A DNA stretch of 42,189 nt from an uncultured Bacteroides sp. GTDB lineage: Bacteria > Bacteroidota > Bacteroidia > Bacteroidales > Bacteroidaceae. Of the stretch, positions 21,378 to 28,520 are shown piece after piece (within the stretch, counting starts at the first letter, position 1; every line of letters starts with the position of its first letter). Position numbers and translations under genes: made by a program. The DNA is taken from NCBI GenBank assembly GCA_949292025.1, contig CASEYC010000109.1, forward strand, positions 1 to 42,189. Reading direction: 5' to 3'. A model generated the notes under the pieces. The model was not told the origin of the DNA. It did no database searches and was given only the letters and a program-made list of their open reading frames with translations.

Positions 21378-21498
21378 GGTTCCAGCTTTTTCCAAAGCCT
21401 GGAACCTTTGTATCCAGTGCCTGGATACGTCGGTTCCAGTGCCTGGATACGCTGGTTCCAGTGCCTGGATACAACGGTTCCAAGGTATGGAACCGGCT
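21378..21498. repeat. Tandem array C: 22-23 bp palindromic units after the chromate transporter
   Basis: A longer hairpin (GGTTCCAG at 21378-21385 with CTGGAACC at 21399-21406) is followed by units at 21410, 21433, 21455 and 21477. The first full unit is GTATCCAG-TGC-CTGGATAC plus 4 nt; the last is GGTTCCA-AGGTA-TGGAACC. Arms change together: GTATCC with GGATAC at 21410 and GGTTCC with GGAACC at the ends, while middle units mix the two. The array ends about 30 bp before the next start codon. Confidence 0.9.
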
Positions 21499-21529
21499 TG
21501 GAACGTTTTTGGAAAAGAATATTTCAGAT

Positions 21530-22129
21530 ATGGAAAAGAATACGATTACTTTCGCACAGAATGTCCTCCTGTTGGACGTGACATGTATCAATGAGACTGT
21601 TTATGGTGCCAAGCACTTCTTGGGCGAACGCCTGGGACGGAAGTTGCCGGACACCAATTTGGTGGATTGGCTGATTTGCCTGGGGCTGGATGCCGGCTTG
21701 CGCGGCGAGGAGAACGAAGTGCAGGTCCTCCTGGTGGCCGACGAAGACGCGCATTGGCTGAAAGAATGTGAGCCTGCCGACCTCAGTGAGCTGGACGGGA
21801 ACGCCTGCCGGACCTCCTTGGGCGAATATGCCTTCTCTGTGGTTCCCTCGGCGGGGATGGTGTCCCGTGCGGCATTGTTCAACGAGCTGGTGCAACTGGC
21901 CCTCGATGCCAAGGAGGTGGAGCGGCTGATGGTGGTGCCCCGTTTCAGCGAATACGGGCAGGAGCTGGCCAAGACCTTTCACGATTTCTGCGAGGACAAG
22001 GAACTGGACCAGGCCGACAAGGCCCTTTGCTTCCTGATGGAAGAGCCGGAAGGGGTGTTGCGTTGCCGGACGGACTTGGCGACCTATTCCCTGCTGCACA
22101 TCTGGGGCGTTTCGCCGGAGGACTTGTAA
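21530..22129 (+). CDS. Conserved hypothetical acidic cytoplasmic protein
   Basis: A 199-residue protein starting MEKNTITFAQNVLLLDVTC. An upstream in-frame start at 21461 lies inside the repeat array and is rejected. There is no signal peptide or membrane helix. The sequence is acidic with many Leu/Glu: a mixed alpha/beta front half (NLVDWLICLGLDAGLRGEEN, VQVLLVADEDAHWLKEC) and a helical back half (LAKTFHDFCEDKELDQADKA). I do not recognise a functional domain; similar Bacteroidales proteins are annotated as hypothetical (possibly DUF6621). The downstream transporter has its own promoter whose -33 overlaps this stop codon. Confidence 0.75.
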   Translation: MEKNTITFAQNVLLLDVTCINETVYGAKHFLGERLGRKLPDTNLVDWLICLGLDAGLRGEENEVQVLLVADEDAHWLKECEPADLSELDGNACRTSLGEYAFSVVPSAGMVSRAALFNELVQLALDAKEVERLMVVPRFSEYGQELAKTFHDFCEDKELDQADKALCFLMEEPEGVLRCRTDLATYSLLHIWGVSPEDL

Positions 22130-22154
22130 ATCCCGGCAATTCGTCGTACCTTTG
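22124..22154 (+). promoter_or_regulatory. Promoter of the YeiH-family transporter
   Basis: TTG at 22124-22126 (within the last codons of the previous gene), 20 bp, then TACCTTTG at 22147-22154. The leader to the ATG at 22196 is about 35 nt. Confidence 0.7.
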
Positions 22155-22195
22155 CAGCCCCGAATCGGGAATGTCGTAATTTTAATACTCTTCAA

Positions 22196-23191
22196 ATGAC
22201 AGTGAAACAGAATCCTCTGCAACTTCATCGCAAGAATGTCTATGTGGCCATCCTGGCCGTGCTCTTTGTCTGCCTGATGCTGGACTATGTGCCCGGCGTG
22301 GCTCCCTATGTTTCTTGGGTCACCCCGCCCGTGGCCTTGTTCTTGGGTCTGGCCTTTGCCTTGACATGCGGGCAGGCGCATCCCAAGTTCAACAAGAAGA
22401 TGTCCAAGTACCTGCTGCAATATTCGGTGGTCGGCTTGGGCTTCGGCATGAACCTGCACGCCTCGTTGGCTTCCGGCAAGGAAGGGATGGAGTTCACCAT
22501 CCTGTCCGTGATAGGCACGTTGGTCATCGGCTGGTTCATCGGGCGCAAGTGCCTGAAGGTGGACCGCAATACGTCCTACCTCATATCATCCGGCACCGCC
22601 ATCTGCGGAGGCAGTGCCATCGCCGCCGTCGGCCCGGTGCTGAAGGCCAAGGACGAGGAGATGTCCGTGGCGTTGGGCACCATCTTCATCCTCAATGCCA
22701 TTGCCCTCTTCATCTTTCCGGTGATTGGCCATGCCCTGAACATGGGGCAGCACGAGTTCGGCACGTGGGCGGCCATCGCCATCCACGACACCAGTTCCGT
22801 GGTGGGAGCCGGCGCGGCCTACGGCGAAGAGGCGTTGAAAGTGGCCACGACCATCAAGCTGACCCGCGCCTTGTGGATTATCCCCCTGGCCATAGCCACT
22901 TCGTTCATCTTCAAGAGCAAAGGCAAGAAAATCAGCATCCCTTGGTTCATCTTCTTCTTTGTCCTGGCCATGGTGTTCAATACCTATGTGCTGGGCCGCA
23001 CGGAGACGGGCGTGATGGTAGGCGACTTTATCAATGACTTTGCCCGCAAGATGCTGACCATTACGCTGTTCTTCATCGGCGCTTCCCTTTCACGCGATGT
23101 CCTGAAGGCCGTGGGCATCCGTCCGCTGGTGCAGGGCGTGCTGCTGTGGGTGGTTATCAGTGTGGGGACGCTGGCGTATATCTATTTGTAA
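22196..23191 (+). CDS. YeiH/UPF0324-family putative anion (sulfate) exporter
   Basis: A 331-residue integral membrane protein with about nine to ten hydrophobic helices. Family motifs are visible: the early helix VAPYVSWVTPPVALFLGLAF, the LLQYSVVGLGFGMNLHASLA segment, ISSGTAICGGSAIAAVGPVL, the AIHDTSSVVGAGAAYGEEAL core, and the C-terminal MLTITLFFIGASLSRD. The family (PF03601) includes E. coli YeiH; transport of sulfate or related anions is proposed but weakly supported. It is a single-gene transcript from the promoter at 22124 to the hairpin at 23214. Confidence 0.88.
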   Translation: MTVKQNPLQLHRKNVYVAILAVLFVCLMLDYVPGVAPYVSWVTPPVALFLGLAFALTCGQAHPKFNKKMSKYLLQYSVVGLGFGMNLHASLASGKEGMEFTILSVIGTLVIGWFIGRKCLKVDRNTSYLISSGTAICGGSAIAAVGPVLKAKDEEMSVALGTIFILNAIALFIFPVIGHALNMGQHEFGTWAAIAIHDTSSVVGAGAAYGEEALKVATTIKLTRALWIIPLAIATSFIFKSKGKKISIPWFIFFFVLAMVFNTYVLGRTETGVMVGDFINDFARKMLTITLFFIGASLSRDVLKAVGIRPLVQGVLLWVVISVGTLAYIYL

Positions 23192-23213
23192 TTTGTTGAA
23201 AGCCTGAAACAAG

Positions 23214-23254
23214 AAAACCGTTCCCCCAGAATAGACAAGGAGGGGAACGGTTTT
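23214..23254. terminator. Bidirectional intrinsic terminator
   Basis: AAAACCGTTCCCC (23214-23226) pairs with GGGGAACGGTTTT (23242-23254), a 13-bp perfect stem. Top strand: stem then ACCACAAAC. Bottom strand: stem then CTTGTTT, so it should also stop leftward transcription, including any RNA from the sigma-54-like site at 23368. Confidence 0.85.
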
Positions 23255-23367
23255 ACCACAAACAAACATAAACAGGACTGCTACTAATACTAGCTTGGGG
23301 AAACTCATATACTGTAATAACAAAAGGTATTAAGGTTAGAGGTATGAGAGTGCCCCGATAATATCCC

Positions 23368-23383
23368 CTCAAAGAGCGTGCCA
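23368..23383 (-). promoter_or_regulatory. Sigma-54-like -24/-12 promoter
   Basis: The minus strand reads TGGCACG-CTCT-TTGAG, against the consensus TGGCACG-N4-TTGCW. The -24 half is perfect; the -12 half is GA instead of GC. It lies about 85 bp downstream of the sigma-54 activator gene on the same strand and points toward the terminator at 23254, so it would make an RNA of about 140 nt. The only frame there (MSFPKLVLVAVLFMFVCG...) runs into the terminator. The other bases between 23255 and 23468 hold a short inverted repeat (TGTGGAAA at 23426, TTTCCACA at 23456) and nothing else recognised. Confidence 0.35.
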
Positions 23384-23468
23384 CGCTTGTTGATGCCCTT
23401 TGAATGGTGTGGCATTGGGGAATTTTGTGGAAAAGTGTGGTGTGGGTGGGGAATATTTCCACACTTCG

Positions 23469-24803
23469 TCAAGCCTCTATCCCGTATAGCTTCAGTTTGT
23501 TGTACAGCGTTTTGCGGTCGATGCCCAGCAAGACGGCTGCACGGCTCTTGTTGTGCCCCGTTTGTCGCAGGGCTTCGATGATGTGCTGTTTTTCCGTCTC
23601 TTCGTTGCGCAGAGGCAGGATGGCGGGCGAGGGATGCGTGTCGATTGGGTCGTCCAGTTCACTCAACTCCTTGGCGGTGACGTATGGGCCTTCGGCCAAG
23701 AGGGTGGCGCGGCGGATGGTGTTTTTCATTTGGCGCAGGTTGCCCGGCCAAGGGTGGTTCTGCAACAGCCTGCACGCACGGTCGTCAAAGCCGATGAGCT
23801 GCTTACCCATCTCGCGGTTGGCCTGGTCAAGGAAGAGGTTGGCGAAGAGCAGGATGTCTTCTTGCCGGTCTTTCAAGGCGGGGATGCGGAGGGTGAACTC
23901 GTTGATGCGGTGGTAGAGATCTTCGCGGAACGTGCCTTTTTCGATGGCTTGCTCCAGGTTCTCGTTGGTGGCCGACACCAGGCGAACGTCCACTTGGATT
24001 TCCTTGTTGGAGCCGATGGGGCGTATCTTCCGTTCTTGCAGGGCGCGGAGCAACTGTATCTGCACCTCATAGCTCAGGTTTCCGATTTCGTCCAAGAAAA
24101 TGGTGCCGCCGTTGGCTTCGACGAAGGCTCCCGTCTTGTCGCTCAGTGCGCCGGTGAAGGCGCCCTTCACATGACCGAAGAATTCCGAGGCGGCCAGTTC
24201 CTTGGGGATGGAGCCACAGTCAATGGCAATGAAAGGATGGTGCGCACGCTTGCTCAGCTCATGGATGCGGTGGGCCACATACTCCTTGCCCGTGCCGCTC
24301 GCCCCGTTGATGAGGACGGACATCGTGGTGGGAGCCACCAGCTTGACGTAGTTGTAGAGCTGGTGTGCGGCATCGCTTTCTCCCTCCAGGAAATCGGAGG
24401 TCACGGCTGCCAAGGCCATGGGGACTTCCGGTTGCCGGGCGGGGGAGGCGTTCAATGCTTCGCCAATCTTCCTCAGCAGTTCGTCCGGATTGACGGGTTT
24501 GGCCACGTAGTCGCGGGCTCCCAGCTTCATGGCTTGCACGGCGGACTGGATGTCGGCATAGCCCGTCATGATGATGAGGGGGATGGGCAATTGTTTCTCG
24601 GCCAGCCAGCGGAGCAGGTCGGTGCCGTCGTGGTCGGGCAGGCGAAGGTCGGACAGAATCAAATCCACGTTCTCCGTTTCGATATGCTTGCGGGCGCGGG
24701 CCACATTGCTGGCCGAGGCCACTGCAAAGCCTTGCTTTCCCAGCCACGTTTTCAGCATCATGCCATACGTGAGGTCATCTTCTACGATTAAAATGGATTG
24801 CAT
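23469..24803 (-). CDS. Sigma-54-dependent (NtrC-type) response regulator
   Basis: A 444-residue three-domain activator. The receiver (about 1-120) has the acidic pair in LIVEDD and phosphoacceptor Asp52 in LILSDLRLPDHDG. The AAA+ domain (about 140-375) has Walker A GASGTGKEYV, the sigma-54 contact loop GAFTGA near 215 and Walker B GGTIFLDEIGN. The C-terminal Fis-type HTH is SRAAVLLGIDRKTLYNKLKL. It activates sigma-54 promoters when phosphorylated. The start was set at 24803, where AAAGAG lies 8 bp upstream; 24809 is the alternative. It is divergent from the cyclophilin gene and not adjacent to a kinase; the hybrid kinase with Hpt at 28521 is the best local candidate partner. Confidence 0.93.
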   Translation of the reverse strand: MQSILIVEDDLTYGMMLKTWLGKQGFAVASASNVARARKHIETENVDLILSDLRLPDHDGTDLLRWLAEKQLPIPLIIMTGYADIQSAVQAMKLGARDYVAKPVNPDELLRKIGEALNASPARQPEVPMALAAVTSDFLEGESDAAHQLYNYVKLVAPTTMSVLINGASGTGKEYVAHRIHELSKRAHHPFIAIDCGSIPKELAASEFFGHVKGAFTGALSDKTGAFVEANGGTIFLDEIGNLSYEVQIQLLRALQERKIRPIGSNKEIQVDVRLVSATNENLEQAIEKGTFREDLYHRINEFTLRIPALKDRQEDILLFANLFLDQANREMGKQLIGFDDRACRLLQNHPWPGNLRQMKNTIRRATLLAEGPYVTAKELSELDDPIDTHPSPAILPLRNEETEKQHIIEALRQTGHNKSRAAVLLGIDRKTLYNKLKLYGIEA

Positions 24804-24832
24804 TGCCATCTCTTTAGGTTTCTTTTGCCAGA

Positions 24833-24869
24833 CAAAGGTAAGCGGTTTTGGCTGAAAGTCGTATATTTG
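24833..24869. promoter_or_regulatory. Divergent -7 elements between the response regulator and cyclophilin genes
   Basis: The minus strand 24840-24833 reads TACCTTTG (toward the regulator) and the plus strand 24862-24869 reads TATATTTG (toward the cyclophilin gene). Both match TAnnTTTG. They are so close that each polymerase would cover the other's upstream region, so the two genes may compete or be co-controlled. The -33 elements are weak. Confidence 0.5.
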
Positions 24870-24895
24870 CAGGCTTAAATTAAACAAAAAGGAAA

Positions 24896-25729
24896 ATGAA
24901 ACGAAACATCATTGTCATATTAACCCTGCTTGCCTGCGGGCTGACCGCCTGCAAGCCGGGAGCAAATCAAGGAAAAATGGAAACAAGACTGAAGATTGAG
25001 ACCACCGCGGGAGACATCGTGGTGAAGCTCTACAACGAGACCCCGAAACACCGTGACAACTTCATCAAGCTGGCCAAGGAGGGCACGTACGACGGCACCC
25101 TCTTCCACCGGGTCATCAAGGACTTTATGATTCAGGCGGGCGACCCGCAGAGCAAGAACGCCCCCAAGGGCCAGGCATTGGGACGGGGCGACGTGGGCTA
25201 CACCATTCCCGCCGAGTTCGTTTATCCCCAATACTTCCACAAGCGCGGGGCCTTGTCAGCCGCCCGCCAAGGGGACAATGTGAATCCGGAAAAGGAATCT
25301 TCGGGTTGCCAGTTCTACATCGTCACGGGCAAGGTTTACAACGACCAGTCCCTGCTGGACATGGAGGAGCAAATCAACCAGATGCGCTTGCAGAACGTGT
25401 TCAACGCATTGGCCCAGAAGCGCATGAAGGACATCTACAAGATGCGCCGCGAGGGCGACCAGGACGGCCTGATGCAGCTGCAGGACGAACTGATAGAACA
25501 GGCCGAGAAGGAGTTGGCCGGCAAGCCCCGCTTCCAGTTCACGCCCGAGCAGGTGAAGGCTTACACCACCGTGGGCGGCACACCCCACTTGGACGGCGAG
25601 TACACCGTCTTCGGCGAAGTGCTGGAGGGCATGGACGTGGTGGACAAAATCCAGCGCGTCAAGACCGACCGCAACGACCGCCCCGAGGAGAATGTAGTCA
25701 TCAACAAGGTCACTGTCCTTGAAGATTAA
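24896..25729 (+). CDS. Lipoprotein peptidyl-prolyl cis-trans isomerase, cyclophilin type
   Basis: A 277-residue protein with a lipoprotein signal (MKRNIIVILTLLACGLTAC; lipidated Cys19), so it acts in the periplasm on a membrane. The cyclophilin core begins with LKIETTAGDIVVKLYNETPK and holds LFHRVIKDFMIQAGDP and SSGCQFYIVTGK. An unusual insertion of about 70 helical residues (about 153-222, MEEQINQMRLQNVFNALAQK through EQAEKELAGKP) splits the fold before GGTPHLDGEYTVFGEVLEGM. It helps fold secreted proteins by isomerizing prolyl bonds. Its 3' end overlaps the M16 peptidase start by 11 bp, so the genes are co-translated. Confidence 0.92.
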   Translation: MKRNIIVILTLLACGLTACKPGANQGKMETRLKIETTAGDIVVKLYNETPKHRDNFIKLAKEGTYDGTLFHRVIKDFMIQAGDPQSKNAPKGQALGRGDVGYTIPAEFVYPQYFHKRGALSAARQGDNVNPEKESSGCQFYIVTGKVYNDQSLLDMEEQINQMRLQNVFNALAQKRMKDIYKMRREGDQDGLMQLQDELIEQAEKELAGKPRFQFTPEQVKAYTTVGGTPHLDGEYTVFGEVLEGMDVVDKIQRVKTDRNDRPEENVVINKVTVLED

Positions 25730-26963
25730 CAAGCACATATTGGACAACGGCCTGCGGCTGGTGCACCACGAGGACACCACCACGCAGATGGTGGCGCTGA
25801 ACATCGTCTATGATGTCGGCTCGCGCGACGAGCATCCGGACCATACCGGTTTCGCCCACCTGTTCGAGCACCTGATGTTCGGCGGGTCGGTGCATATCCC
25901 CGACTATGACACCCCCTTGCAGCAGGCGGGCGGGGAGAACAACGCGTGGACCAACAACGACATCACCAACTACTACCTCACCGTGCCGCGCGCCAATGCC
26001 GAGACAGGCTTCTGGCTGGAGTCCGACCGTATGCTGGAGCTGGCCTTCAGTCCGCGGAGCCTGGAGGTGCAGCGCGGCGTGGTGATGGAGGAGTTCAAGC
26101 AACGGTGCCTGAACCAGCCCTACGGCGACGTGAGCCACCTGATGCGTCCCCTGGCCTACCGCGTGCATCCCTACCGTTGGCCCACCATCGGCAAGCAGCT
26201 GAGCCACATTGCCGATGCCACGTTGGACGAGGTGAAGGACTTCTTCTTCCGCCACTATGCCCCGAACAATGCCGTGCTGGCCGTGACGGGCAACCTGTCA
26301 TGGGACGAGACGCGCCGCCTGGCCGACAAGTGGTTTTCTCCCATCCCCCGGCGCGACATTCCGGTGCGGAGGCTGCCGCAAGAGCCTGTGCAGACGGAGG
26401 AACGCCGCCTCACTGTCGAACGGAACGTGCCCCTCGATGCCTTGTACATGGCTTTCCACATGTGCGGACGGGATGAGGCGGACTATTATGCCTTCGACAT
26501 CCTGTCCGACATCCTGAGCAACGGGCGTTCCAGCCGCCTGACGCGCCGCCTGGTGCAGGAGCGGAAACTGTTCTCCAACATTGACGCCTATATCTACGGT
26601 TCGCGCGACGCGGGCTTGCTGAACATCAGCGGGCGGCCCTCGGCGGGCGTCCCGTTGGAAGAGGCCGAGGCTGCCGTGTGGGAGGAACTGGAGCGGCTGC
26701 GGGAAGAGCCCGTGGAGCACCGTGAGCTGGAGAAGGTAAAGAACAAGTTCGAGTCCACCCAGATATTCGGCAACATCAACTACCTGAACGTGGCCACCAA
26801 CCTCGCCTGGTTCGAGCTGACGGGCGAGGCAGAGGACATAGACCGCGAGGTGGGCCGCTACCGTGCCGTCTCGTCCGCCCAACTGAAGGACGTGGCACAC
26901 CGGGCTTTCCGTCGTGAGAATGCCAACATCCTGTATTACAAACGTCTTTCCAAAGAAGAATGA
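25719..26963 (+). CDS. M16 family zinc peptidase (insulinase-like), TTG start
   Basis: A 414-residue single-unit M16 protease. The inverted zinc motif H47-LF-E50-H51 lies in TGFAHLFEHLMFGG, with the third ligand Glu in QRGVVMEEF near residue 127. The C-terminal half is the inactive M16C domain (ILSDILSNGRSSRLTRRLVQ). There is no signal peptide. The TTG at 25719 gives MKINKHILDNGLRLVHHEDT, the conserved start; the next ATG would remove the first strand. It overlaps the cyclophilin gene by 11 bp and its stop overlaps the MATE start (ATGA). Such proteins degrade peptides or process precursors; the substrate here is unknown. Confidence 0.9.
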   Translation: MKINKHILDNGLRLVHHEDTTTQMVALNIVYDVGSRDEHPDHTGFAHLFEHLMFGGSVHIPDYDTPLQQAGGENNAWTNNDITNYYLTVPRANAETGFWLESDRMLELAFSPRSLEVQRGVVMEEFKQRCLNQPYGDVSHLMRPLAYRVHPYRWPTIGKQLSHIADATLDEVKDFFFRHYAPNNAVLAVTGNLSWDETRRLADKWFSPIPRRDIPVRRLPQEPVQTEERRLTVERNVPLDALYMAFHMCGRDEADYYAFDILSDILSNGRSSRLTRRLVQERKLFSNIDAYIYGSRDAGLLNISGRPSAGVPLEEAEAAVWEELERLREEPVEHRELEKVKNKFESTQIFGNINYLNVATNLAWFELTGEAEDIDREVGRYRAVSSAQLKDVAHRAFRRENANILYYKRLSKEE

Positions 26964-28309
26964 ACCGACTATTGCAGACATACGGTGCCCACTACCGCGC
27001 ACTCTTCACGTTGGGGATGCCCATCGTGGTGGGGCAGCTGGGCGTCATCATCCTGGGCTTTGCCGACACGCTGATGGTGGGGCACCACAGCACCGTGGAA
27101 CTGGGAGCCGCCTCGTTCGTCAACAACATGTTCAACCTGTGCATCATCTTCAGCACCGGCTTCAGCTACGGGCTGACCCCCGTGGTGGGTTCCTTCTATG
27201 GCGGTCGCCGGTTTGCCGAGGCGGGTCTGTCCCTGCGGTGCAGCCTGGTGGCCAACACGCTGGTGGCCCTGCTGGAGATGGCGGTGATGACCGTTCTCTA
27301 CCTGAACCTGGAGCGGCTGGGGCAGCCCGACGAACTGATACCCCTCATCAAGCCCTATTACCTGGTGTTGCTGGTGTCGCTGGTGTTCGTCATGCTGTTC
27401 AACGCCTTCAAGCAGTTCACGGACGGTATCACGGACACGCAGACGGCCATGTGGATATTGCTGGGCGGCAATGCCTTGAACATCGTGGGCAACTACGTCC
27501 TCATCTATGGCAAATGCGGCTTCCCCGAGTTGGGGCTGCTGGGCGCCGGGCTGAGCACGTTGCTGTCCCGCATCGTGATGGTGGTGGTGTTCGCATGGAT
27601 AGTGTTGCGTGCCCGCCGCTTCCGCCGCTACCGGGTGGGCTTGCTGCGCCAGCGGTGGTCGTCCGTGCTGTTCCGCCGGCTCAATGCCTTGGGATGGCCC
27701 GTGGGCTTGCAGATGGGGATGGAGACGGCCTCGTTCAGCCTGAGCATCATCATGGTGGGCTGGCTGGGCACCATTGCCTTGGCCTCGCACCAGATCATGC
27801 TGACCATCTCGCAGTTCACCTTCATGATGTTCTACGGCATGGGGGCGGCGGTGGCTGTGCGCGTCAGCAATTACCACGGCGTGGGCGACGTGCAGAACGT
27901 GCGCCGCACGGCCAATGCGGGCTTCCACCTCATCCTGCTGATGGCGGTGGTGCTGCTGAGCATCGTCTTTGCCTGCCGCTATTCGGTGGCGGGGTGGTTC
28001 ACGGACAGTGCCGAGGTGGCCGCGCTGGTGCCTGCCCTGTTCCTGCCTTTCCTGGTCTATCAGTTTGGCGACGGCCTGCAAATCACCTTCGCCAATGCCC
28101 TGCGCGGCATCGCGGACGTCAAGCCGATGATGCTGATGGCCTTCGTGGCCTATTTCATCGTCTCCCTGCCCGTGGGCTACCTGTTCGCCTTCGTGCTGGA
28201 CTGGGGGTTGGTGGGCATCTGGACGGCGTTCCCCTTCGGGCTGACCACGGCAGGGGTCTTGTTCTGGCTCCGTTTCCGTAGCCAGACCCGTGTTCACGTC
28301 CCTCGTTAG
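26960..28309 (+). CDS. MATE family multidrug efflux transporter
   Basis: A 449-residue protein with 12 predicted hydrophobic helices, the usual MATE size. Recognisable segments are LFTLGMPIVVGQLGVIILGF, TLMVGHHSTVELGAASFVNN and LGGNALNIVGNYVLIYGKCG. The second repeat has GWPVGLQMGMETASFSLSII and GTIALASHQIMLTISQFTFM. It exports drugs or metabolites using Na+ or H+ gradients. The start overlaps the peptidase stop by 4 bp. The transcript runs into the array at 28333. Confidence 0.93.
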   Translation: MNRLLQTYGAHYRALFTLGMPIVVGQLGVIILGFADTLMVGHHSTVELGAASFVNNMFNLCIIFSTGFSYGLTPVVGSFYGGRRFAEAGLSLRCSLVANTLVALLEMAVMTVLYLNLERLGQPDELIPLIKPYYLVLLVSLVFVMLFNAFKQFTDGITDTQTAMWILLGGNALNIVGNYVLIYGKCGFPELGLLGAGLSTLLSRIVMVVVFAWIVLRARRFRRYRVGLLRQRWSSVLFRRLNALGWPVGLQMGMETASFSLSIIMVGWLGTIALASHQIMLTISQFTFMMFYGMGAAVAVRVSNYHGVGDVQNVRRTANAGFHLILLMAVVLLSIVFACRYSVAGWFTDSAEVAALVPALFLPFLVYQFGDGLQITFANALRGIADVKPMMLMAFVAYFIVSLPVGYLFAFVLDWGLVGIWTAFPFGLTTAGVLFWLRFRSQTRVHVPR

Positions 28310-28332
28310 GGGTGCCGTCGTTCCCTGTGGGT

Positions 28333-28493
28333 GGGAAATTCTTTTCCCTGCTGGTGGGAAATCTTTTTCCCTGCTGGTGGGAAATCTTTTTCCCTGCTGG
28401 TGGGAAATCTTTTTCCCTGCTGGTGGGAAATCTTTTTCCCCGATAGTGGGAAAGCCTTTTCCCTGCGGGAGGGAATGTTTGTCCCTCCTGTGG
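28333..28493. repeat. Tandem array D: seven 23-bp units of GGGAAA-N4-TTTCCC
   Basis: Units start at 28333, 28356, 28379, 28402, 28425, 28448 and 28471. The core is GGGAAATCTTTTTCCC followed by TGCTGGT. Units 2-4 are identical; the first and last three diverge, with the last carrying GGGAA and TTGTCCC. Every unit forms its own hairpin, several followed by T-rich sequence. It fills nearly the whole gap between the MATE gene and the hybrid kinase gene on the same strand. Confidence 0.93.
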
Positions 28494-28520
28494 GGTAATG
28501 ATTAATGGTATTTGTGAAGT

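Noticed and set aside
23090-23323. Small hydrophobic protein (MSFPKLVLVAVLFMFVCG...) downstream of the sigma-54-like site
   Set aside because: The frame runs through the terminator stem and into the reverse complement of the YeiH gene; no ribosome binding site stands out. Kept only as a remark with the promoter.
28333-28493. CRISPR array
   Set aside because: Units are contiguous with no unique spacers of about 30 bp, the repeats are palindromic throughout and no cas genes are in the window. The same applies to the other arrays.
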